Part shown: one piece after another, positions 58,095 through 64,000 of the stretch
Numbering within the stretch: position 1 is the first letter of the stretch
Layout of the letters: each line of letters starts with the position of its first letter
From: Solibacillus silvestris_B
GTDB lineage: Bacteria; Bacillota; Bacilli; Bacillales_A; Planococcaceae
Length of the DNA stretch: 64,000 nucleotides
NCBI RefSeq assembly: GCF_051967575.1
Contig: NZ_JBQCJW010000007.1
Span: 113,593 to 177,592 of the forward strand
Direction: 5' to 3'
Made by a program: the position numbers and the translations under genes
Notes under the pieces: model-generated
The model's input: the letters and a program-made list of their open reading frames with translations, nothing else
The model's database searches: none
What the model was told of the DNA's origin: nothing

Positions 58095-59339
58095 ATGGCT
58101 GAAAATTTAAACTTATTTACATCAACTCAGGAAGTAATTCATGAGGCATTAAATAAACTAGGCTATGATGAAGCAATGTATGAACTACTGAAGGAACCAA
58201 TCCGTATGTTGACAGTGCGCATCCCAGTGAAAATGGATGATGGCACGACAAAAGTGTTTACGGGATACCGTGCACAGCATAATGACGCAGTAGGGCCAAC
58301 AAAAGGTGGGGTACGCTTCCATCCAATGGTATCTGAAGAGGAAGTGAAAGCGCTTTCAATGTGGATGACGTTGAAGTGTGGCATCGTCGATCTTCCGTAC
58401 GGCGGAGGTAAAGGCGGCGTTATTTGCGACCCGCGTGAAATGTCAATGGGCGAAATTGAACGGCTAAGTCGCGGATATGTGCGCGCAATAAGTCAAGTAG
58501 TGGGTCCTACAAAGGATATTCCGGCTCCGGACGTATTCACAAATGCGCAAATTATGGCTTGGATGATGGATGAGTACAGCCGTATGGATGAGTTTAACTC
58601 GCCAGGTTTCATCACAGGTAAGCCGATTGTTCTAGGTGGTTCGCAAGGCCGGGACCGCGCAACTGCTGAAGGTGTAACAATTGTCATTGAAGAAGCTGCA
58701 AAAAAACGCAATATCGATATTAAAGGTGCGCGTGTCGTTATTCAAGGCTTCGGGAATGCGGGCAGTTTCCTTGCGAAGTTTATGAGTGATTTAGGCGCAA
58801 AAGTGATCGGGATTTCAGATGCACACGGAGCGCTGCATGATCCGAATGGTTTGGATATCGATTACTTATTGGATCGTCGTGACTCATTTGGTACAGTAAC
58901 AACTTTATTTGAAAACACAATTACAAATAAAGAGCTATTAGAATTAGATTGTGATATTTTAGTGCCGGCTGCCATTGAAAACCAAATTACAGCTGACAAT
59001 GCACATAATATTAAGGCAAACATTGTCGTGGAGGCAGCAAATGGTCCGACAACTGCAGAAGCGACAAAAATTTTGACAGACCGCGGCATTCTTCTAGTAC
59101 CAGACGTATTGGCATCTGCTGGTGGTGTAACCGTGTCATACTTCGAATGGGTACAAAATAATATGGGGTACTATTGGACTGAAGAGGAAGTGCGCGAAAA
59201 ATTATATGCAAAAATGGTAGAAGCATTTGAAAATGTATATACTACCGCGCAAAATCGCAATATTAACATGCGCCTAGCAGCCTATATGGTAGGTGTACGC
59301 CGCACTGCCGAGGCTTCCCGCTTCCGTGGATGGGTGTAA
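58095..59339 (+). CDS. Glutamate dehydrogenase (RocG/GudB type)
   Basis: A 414-residue hexameric-type Glu dehydrogenase: GPTKGGVRFHP, LKCGIVDLPYGGGKGGVICD (catalytic Lys region), PAPDVFTNAQIMAWMMDEYS and the NAD-binding VVIQGFGNAGSF. It deaminates glutamate to 2-oxoglutarate and ammonia, mainly in the catabolic direction in bacilli. The codons between GGGKGG and DPRE are continuous, with no sign of the GudB duplication that inactivates the B. subtilis laboratory-strain enzyme. AAAGAGGCG precedes ATG 58095. Confidence 0.95.
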   Translation: MAENLNLFTSTQEVIHEALNKLGYDEAMYELLKEPIRMLTVRIPVKMDDGTTKVFTGYRAQHNDAVGPTKGGVRFHPMVSEEEVKALSMWMTLKCGIVDLPYGGGKGGVICDPREMSMGEIERLSRGYVRAISQVVGPTKDIPAPDVFTNAQIMAWMMDEYSRMDEFNSPGFITGKPIVLGGSQGRDRATAEGVTIVIEEAAKKRNIDIKGARVVIQGFGNAGSFLAKFMSDLGAKVIGISDAHGALHDPNGLDIDYLLDRRDSFGTVTTLFENTITNKELLELDCDILVPAAIENQITADNAHNIKANIVVEAANGPTTAEATKILTDRGILLVPDVLASAGGVTVSYFEWVQNNMGYYWTEEEVREKLYAKMVEAFENVYTTAQNRNINMRLAAYMVGVRRTAEASRFRGWV

Positions 59340-59352
59340 TAATTATAATATT

Positions 59353-59387
59353 AAGTCTCACTTCCAATTTTGGGGTGAGACTTTTTT
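59353..59387 (+). terminator. Terminator after the glutamate dehydrogenase gene
   Basis: AAGTCTCAC ... GTGAGACTT stem, then TTTTG. Confidence 0.85.
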
Positions 59388-59408
59388 GAAAAATAGGAGG
59401 AATCATTG

Positions 59409-60572
59409 ATGAACGCATTTTCATTTTATAATCCTGTAAAAATTCATTTTGGCAAGGGGAGCATCGAATATTTGCGAAAAGAGCTTCCGCAATACGGGAA
59501 AAATATTTTAATCGTCTATGGTGGCGGCAGCATTAAAGCAAATGGTGTTTATGAAGAGATTATGACTATTTTAAATGATTTGAATATGAATGTATTCGAA
59601 TTATCCGGTGTCGAACCGAATCCGCGTGTTGAAACAGCGCGAAAAGGAATTGAAATTTGCAAGAATAATAATATCGATATCGTATTAGCGGTAGGTGGCG
59701 GCTCGGTAATTGATTGCTCGAAATTAATTGTCGCAGGGGCGAAAATTGATGAAGATGCATGGGAGCTCGTGACGAAAAAGGTTTTTGGAAAAGAAGCGCT
59801 GCCATTGGCGACTGTATTGACATTGGCGGCAACGGCATCGGAAATGAACTCCGGGTCGGTTATTACGAACTTGGAAACGAAGGAGAAATTTAGCTGGGGC
59901 AGTCCGGCTTGCTTCCCTAAATTTTCGATTTTAGATCCTTCCTATACGTTTTCTGTACCGGAAAATCAAACGGTGAACGGTGTCGTTGATACGATGTCGC
60001 ATATTTTAGAGCAGTATTTCAACAACGCGGCAAACACACCGATTACAGATGAAATGAGTGAGGGGATTTTACGTACATTAATCGATGTCGCTCCGAAAGC
60101 ATTGCAAGATCCGTCGAATTATGAGCACCGCGAAACATTGATGCTTGCCGGAACGATTGGTTTAAACGGATTCTTATCATTAGGTTCGCGCGGTGACTGG
60201 GCAACACATAATATCGAGCATGCGGTATCGGCGTATTATGATATCGCACATGCAGGCGGATTGGCGATTCTTTTCCCGAGCTGGATGAAGCATAATTTGC
60301 ATGCCAATCCGGCCCGTTTCGCAAAATTAGCGGTAAATGTATTCAATATTGAAGCGAATGGCAAAACAGATGAACAAGTCGCGCTGGAAGGTATTGAGGC
60401 GTTATCGGCGTTTTGGACGTCACTCGGCGCTCCGGCTCGCCTGGCGGACTATCAAATTGATGCAACATATTTTGATGAAATGGTTGCGCATTGTATGATC
60501 AATGGTCCATTTGGAAACTTCAATAAACTTGAAGCGGAAGATGTGCGAACAATTTTGGAAATGTCTTTGTAA
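59409..60572 (+). CDS. yugJ: Iron-containing alcohol dehydrogenase (YugJ-type, butanol dehydrogenase-like)
   Basis: A 387-residue group III alcohol dehydrogenase: NIDIVLAVGGGSVIDCSKLI (nucleotide site), DTMSHILEQYF and GDWATHNIEHAVSAYYDIAHAGG, which hold the metal-binding Asp and His residues. It interconverts aldehydes and alcohols with NAD(P)H; the butanol label comes from clostridial relatives and is not proven here. ATG 59409 follows TAGGAGG; the adjacent TTG 59406 is in frame. Length matches B. subtilis YugJ. Confidence 0.93.
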   Translation: MNAFSFYNPVKIHFGKGSIEYLRKELPQYGKNILIVYGGGSIKANGVYEEIMTILNDLNMNVFELSGVEPNPRVETARKGIEICKNNNIDIVLAVGGGSVIDCSKLIVAGAKIDEDAWELVTKKVFGKEALPLATVLTLAATASEMNSGSVITNLETKEKFSWGSPACFPKFSILDPSYTFSVPENQTVNGVVDTMSHILEQYFNNAANTPITDEMSEGILRTLIDVAPKALQDPSNYEHRETLMLAGTIGLNGFLSLGSRGDWATHNIEHAVSAYYDIAHAGGLAILFPSWMKHNLHANPARFAKLAVNVFNIEANGKTDEQVALEGIEALSAFWTSLGAPARLADYQIDATYFDEMVAHCMINGPFGNFNKLEAEDVRTILEMSL

Positions 60573-60576
60573 ACTA

Positions 60577-60613
60577 AAAGGGAAGCGGTTCTATTTTATG
60601 ACCGCTTCCCTTT
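60577..60613. terminator. Bidirectional terminator
   Basis: AAAGGGAAGCGGT and exact complement ACCGCTTCCCTTT around an 11-base loop, between yugJ and the convergent CDF gene. Confidence 0.87.
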
Positions 60614-60624
60614 ATACATGAAAT

Positions 60625-61614
60625 TCAAATCATCCCTTTTTCTGTTTCAGGTTTTGTAATCGTATCTTTCCACGCACGTTCACCGTCATCTTCATCAAAT
60701 GCCATCGTCACTTTTGTAACGCCTTTTTGATTTAGAAGGAGCGCTGTTAAATGATCGCGCACATCGTCTAAATAGGCGAGCGACAAACTGGGATCAGTTT
60801 CCGCGATTAATTCGACATGTAAAAATTCTCCTTCTTTTATAACTTCAAGACGTGCAATATCCTTTACGTGAGGATCTTCCATTACTAAATTGCCGATATG
60901 AACAAGCATTTCCTCATCTGTTTCACCAATCGCCCCGCGCGCATTATCTAAAAATACACGACCAACTACATAAAACATCATTAAACCAATAATCATAGAA
61001 ACAATTCCTTCTAAACGGTAAAAACCGGTAAAATATGCTATGACAATCGCTGAAAACGCAAGCACATTTCCCGATGTTGCCACCAAGTCTTCCATCCAAA
61101 CAAGCTTTGTTGCAGGTTTTGCACGCTTCAAATATTTTACCGATTGGGCAATTTTGTTTCCTTTAGGTTTTACGCCAACCTCGTGAAGAATTTCTTTGGC
61201 CGCTTTATTCAGAACAGATAATTCCAATAATGTCCCGATTGCCAATACACTAAGCGCAATGGCCACCCCGGAGGATTCTGTCGCTGGGTGCATAAAATGA
61301 TGCCATCCTTCCTTAATCGTTTCATAGGAAAGGATTGCTACGATTAAAACAGCGCCTAAACATACTAAGTTAACAATGCGCCCATATCCGTTCGGGAATC
61401 TCTGGGTTGGGGCCTTTTTCGATAAAGCCGACCCGATAAACACGAAAAACTGGTTAGCCGCATCTCCGAATGAGTGCATCATTTCGGCGAACATGGCGAC
61501 ATTTCCGGTGAAGAAAAAAGCGACTCCTTTAATAATACCTAAAAATGCATTGACTAGTGCAGCAAGCAATGATGGTTTATTGCCGCCTTTTAATAGTTTG
61601 AATATTTCTCCCAT
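60625..61614 (-). CDS. Cation diffusion facilitator, ZnT9-like
   Basis: A 329-residue CDF transporter with six membrane helices and a C-terminal cytoplasmic domain. Helix 2 keeps HxxxD (His47, Asp51 in MMHSFGDAANQ). Helix 5 has EDLVATSGN where most CDFs have a second HxxxD, an arrangement seen in the ZnT9 (SLC30A9) branch. It probably moves zinc or another divalent cation out of the cytosol against protons; the metal is uncertain. It lies 14 bases downstream of the MgtC gene on the same strand and is likely co-transcribed. Confidence 0.88.
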   Translation of the reverse strand: MGEIFKLLKGGNKPSLLAALVNAFLGIIKGVAFFFTGNVAMFAEMMHSFGDAANQFFVFIGSALSKKAPTQRFPNGYGRIVNLVCLGAVLIVAILSYETIKEGWHHFMHPATESSGVAIALSVLAIGTLLELSVLNKAAKEILHEVGVKPKGNKIAQSVKYLKRAKPATKLVWMEDLVATSGNVLAFSAIVIAYFTGFYRLEGIVSMIIGLMMFYVVGRVFLDNARGAIGETDEEMLVHIGNLVMEDPHVKDIARLEVIKEGEFLHVELIAETDPSLSLAYLDDVRDHLTALLLNQKGVTKVTMAFDEDDGERAWKDTITKPETEKGMI

Positions 61615-61628
61615 GGGGCTTTCCTCCG

Positions 61629-62348
61629 TTATTCTATATACTCGATTTTAATATTTTGAACATATTCTAACTTTCGTAGTCGGTTGTATAGCCCGATTGT
61701 ATGATTTTTTTCCACAGTCGAAAAACGTATATCAATTTCATGCAATAGCTTTTCGGATGCGGGCACATCCCTTATAGAAATATTTTCGATATACATATCG
61801 TTGTTTTTCAAGTAATCAATCAAATCTTTTATATTTTCTGCTTGCCCGGTAATAATTATTAAAGAAACTTCCCTCATCCTTAAACGTTTCGGGCCAAATT
61901 TCAACAGTAAAGGTGCTAGAAGTTCAATGCCTAATACGACAATGAGAACGGTAATAAATGCCTGAATATAAAAGCCGGCCCCAACCGCAATCCCAATCGC
62001 TGCAGCACCCCAAATCATTGCGGCGGTAGTAAGTCCGGTAATACTGTCATTTCCTTTACGCAAAATGACACCGGCACCTAAAAATCCGATTCCGCTAACG
62101 ATTTGGGCCGCTAAACGCAATGGGTCCATCGTAATATTAATATCATCCCGTGCAGGTGTTGAATAAGCAGTCTCGATTGATATGATTGTAAGCAAACAGC
62201 TGAATGTGGCGATAACTAAACTCGTCTTTAAACCGACTGGCTTCTTTTTCAATTCCCTTTCGATTCCAATTATTAAACTTAGTGTAGCCGCAATTAATAA
62301 TTTTAATAAAATTTCTACAGTAAATTTATCAGTCGTCAACCATTCCAA
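61629..62348 (-). CDS. MgtC/SapB family membrane protein
   Basis: A 239-residue protein. Four to five N-terminal helices carry the MgtC signature (IGIERELKKKPVGLKTSLVI, VSGIGFLGAGVILRKGNDSI, GLTTAAMIWGAAAIGIAVGA). A C-terminal ACT-like cytoplasmic domain follows (about residues 160-239, SLIIITGQAENIKDLIDYLK). Members affect magnesium homeostasis and, in pathogens, ATP synthase; transport itself is disputed. It is paired with a CDF transporter gene, suggesting a divalent-cation operon. Confidence 0.92.
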   Translation of the reverse strand: MEWLTTDKFTVEILLKLLIAATLSLIIGIERELKKKPVGLKTSLVIATFSCLLTIISIETAYSTPARDDINITMDPLRLAAQIVSGIGFLGAGVILRKGNDSITGLTTAAMIWGAAAIGIAVGAGFYIQAFITVLIVVLGIELLAPLLLKFGPKRLRMREVSLIIITGQAENIKDLIDYLKNNDMYIENISIRDVPASEKLLHEIDIRFSTVEKNHTIGLYNRLRKLEYVQNIKIEYIE

Positions 62349-62497
62349 GTCCCGTACATCCCCTTTCCGTATAAATTAAAATTCAAACTTTCTCGTAAAA
62401 AACATTTCAATAAGGTATAGTTTGATAAGTTGAAGCGCAATAGCTTAGAAATTTATAATGGGTGCTAAACTACATAAATAGAAAGAAGGGCATTATT

Positions 62498-63388
62498 TTG
62501 GAAAGACCACCGATCCATCCATATATCCCTATAATTATAGGCGTAATTTCTGTTTCCCTTTCCGCAATTTTTGTAAAACTTGCAAGTGCAGATTCCGGCG
62601 TAATTGCATTTTATCGTATGCTATTCTCAATATTAATTATGCTTCCTTGGTTTTTAATGAAATATAGCCATGAAGTAAAGCTGCTAACAAAACGAGATTG
62701 GTTGTTTTCGTCAATAGCCGGTATCTTTTTGGCATTTCACTTCATTTTGTGGTTTGAATCGTTGAACTATACTTCAGTAGCCAGCTCTACCGTTTTGGTG
62801 ACGATGCAGCCTATATTTGCATTTATTGGGACCTATTTATTTTTTAAAGAGAAGATTACATTAAAAACGCTCGTGGCAGGTTGTATTGCGATTTTGGGCA
62901 GTGTCCTTATTAGTTGGGGAGATTTCCAAATTAGTGGTTCTGCGCTTTATGGCGATATTTTAGCGTTAATAGCATGTGCATTGGTAACTGGCTATTTGTT
63001 ATTTGGGCAAGATGTGCGAAAAAGATTATCACTTGTTACTTATACAATGGTAGTGTACTCGGTAAGTACGATTACTTTGTTCTTTTACATTATTGTAAAA
63101 GGGGAATCATTCGGTCCTTATCCAGCGATTGATTGGATGTGGTTTTTGTTATTGGCGATTATTCCAAACTTATTGGGGCATAATCTTTTTAACTGGTCAT
63201 TAAAATGGGTAAGTACGAATGTGCTTTCTATCGCTATATTATTTGAACCCGTTGGTGCAGCCATACTCGCTATGTTCATTTTTAACGAGTATTTAACTGT
63301 TACTCAAATAGTGGGCGGTATGATCGTGATTTTAGGGATTATGTTATTTGTAGTCGATTTAAAAAAGTTTTTTGTAAAAAAGGCTTGA
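62498..63388 (+). CDS. EamA/DMT-family transporter
   Basis: A 296-residue drug/metabolite transporter with ten helices in two EamA repeats (about 1-140 and 150-290; e.g. VSVSLSAIFVKLASADSGVI and FEPVGAAILAMFIFNEYLTV). It exports or exchanges a small metabolite that is not identifiable. TTG 62498 is preferred because AGAAAGAAGGG lies about 10 bases upstream; the frame opens at GTG 62462 without a site. Confidence 0.88.
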   Translation: MERPPIHPYIPIIIGVISVSLSAIFVKLASADSGVIAFYRMLFSILIMLPWFLMKYSHEVKLLTKRDWLFSSIAGIFLAFHFILWFESLNYTSVASSTVLVTMQPIFAFIGTYLFFKEKITLKTLVAGCIAILGSVLISWGDFQISGSALYGDILALIACALVTGYLLFGQDVRKRLSLVTYTMVVYSVSTITLFFYIIVKGESFGPYPAIDWMWFLLLAIIPNLLGHNLFNWSLKWVSTNVLSIAILFEPVGAAILAMFIFNEYLTVTQIVGGMIVILGIMLFVVDLKKFFVKKA

Positions 63389-63467
63389 TTTTATACATCC
63401 TTTTGAGGTATATTATTTCTTGTCCTCAAGAGGATGTTTACTTCAGAAAAATATTTCGCAATAGTTA

Positions 63468-63496
63468 TTGACTTTGTTAAACGAATATAATATATT
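63468..63496 (+). promoter_or_regulatory. rrn promoter P1
   Basis: TTGACT (63468-63473), 17-base spacer, TATATT (63491-63496). Confidence 0.65.
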
Positions 63497-63539
63497 GTTT
63501 AAGTCGCTAACGAAGCGAAAAAACATTTTGAAAATGTTA

Positions 63540-63568
63540 TTGACATAATAATTTTAAAATGCTAATAT
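63540..63568 (+). promoter_or_regulatory. rrn promoter P2
   Basis: Perfect TTGACA (63540-63545), 17-base AT-rich spacer, TAATAT (63563-63568); 72 bases downstream of P1, the usual tandem layout for rRNA operons in bacilli. Confidence 0.85.
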
Positions 63569-63714
63569 TAAGAAGTTCCGCTTTGGGATGATGTGAACCT
63601 TGAAAACTGAACAAGCAACGTTAATGAAACAAGCTTCTTATAATGAAGCAAACAATAGATTTCAGCTTTTAGTTAAGCTGGATCGCTAGCAAAGCAAATG
63701 AGCTTTCAAACTAC

Positions 63715-64000
<286 letters not shown>

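Larger units (their letters stand above)
63389..63714 (+). other. rrn promoter and leader region
   Basis: The 326 bases before 16S hold two tandem promoters (63468-63496 and 63540-63568) and a leader of about 140 bases with TTGAAAACTGAACAAG, a sequence often seen in Bacillaceae rRNA leaders and spacers. The inverted repeat TTTCAGCTTTTAGTTAAGCTG lies near 63660. No gene is seen. Confidence 0.75.

Noticed and set aside
1..63714. tRNA genes, insertion sequences and prophage genes
   Set aside because: Looked for and not seen; no tRNA-like T-loop/acceptor arrangement in intergenic regions and no transposase- or phage-like protein among the coding regions.

Overview
The window looks like the chromosome of a low-GC, endospore-forming Firmicute of the Planococcaceae/Caryophanaceae type (Solibacillus/Lysinibacillus-like). 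The basis is a bacilli-type 16S rRNA 5' end at the right edge, spore genes (gerA/gerB-like, yunB), strong AGGAGG ribosome sites, and long stretches that follow the gene order of the Bacillus subtilis yus, suf, yun, yut, yui and yug regions. The genus is an inference. I saw no transposase, prophage, CRISPR array or tRNA gene.

Layout. 1-2234 (minus strand): a germinant-receptor pair (gerA-like, cut by the edge; gerB-like) and a C39-like cysteine peptidase. 2298-4635: an ECF sigma factor behind its own ECF-type promoter, translationally overlapped by a very large membrane anti-sigma factor. 4885-7537: a divergent, probably Zur-controlled zinc pair, an MFS exporter and an AztD-like His-rich lipoprotein. 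7671-18690: a thioredoxin and then the yus block: fadN-fadA-fadE under a FadR site, yusI, gcvH, yusF, yusE and the S-box-controlled metNPQ methionine importer. 18741-25480: a LysR regulator and the sufCDSUB iron-sulfur operon, with a folded GC-rich element inserted between sufU and sufB.

25611-30543 is the least conserved part: an AT-rich HTH-TPR regulator, a short transcribed leader with a 12-codon ORF and an intrinsic terminator, an ABC exporter pair and a 47-residue membrane protein. 30589-42379 returns to the yun/yut block: thioredoxin, DUF72, 5'-nucleotidase-like YunD, an HD-GYP phosphodiesterase, yunB, lipA, yutD, DUF3055, yutE, yutF, yuzB, NADH dehydrogenase yutJ behind Rex/Fnr-like boxes, yuzD, NifU-type yutI, DUF2225 and an A-type Fe-S carrier.

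42622-49631: a degenerate EAL protein (YkuI-like), a second NADH dehydrogenase, NUDIX, YuiB, YuiD, leucyl aminopeptidase, a small Gly/Tyr/Pro-rich protein and a YufK-like membrane protein. 49702-63388: a class A penicillin-binding protein, an MFS transporter, cyclophilin, a PatB-type C-S lyase, YugE, an XRE regulator, an SNF-family transporter, S1-domain YugI, glutamate dehydrogenase, a YugJ-type alcohol dehydrogenase, a CDF cation transporter with an MgtC protein, and an EamA transporter. The window ends in an rrn operon with tandem promoters and 16S from about 63715.

Taken together it is mostly housekeeping metabolism: fatty-acid oxidation, methionine uptake, Fe-S cluster building and use (Suf, NifU-like, A-type carrier, LipA feeding GcvH), and respiratory NADH oxidation. 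The points most worth following are the Zur/AztD/MFS pair, a nine-unit array of TTCTAATA cores at 19-21 bp pitch (13763-13945), the leader-ORF/terminator ahead of the ABC exporter, and the structured repeat inside the suf operon.
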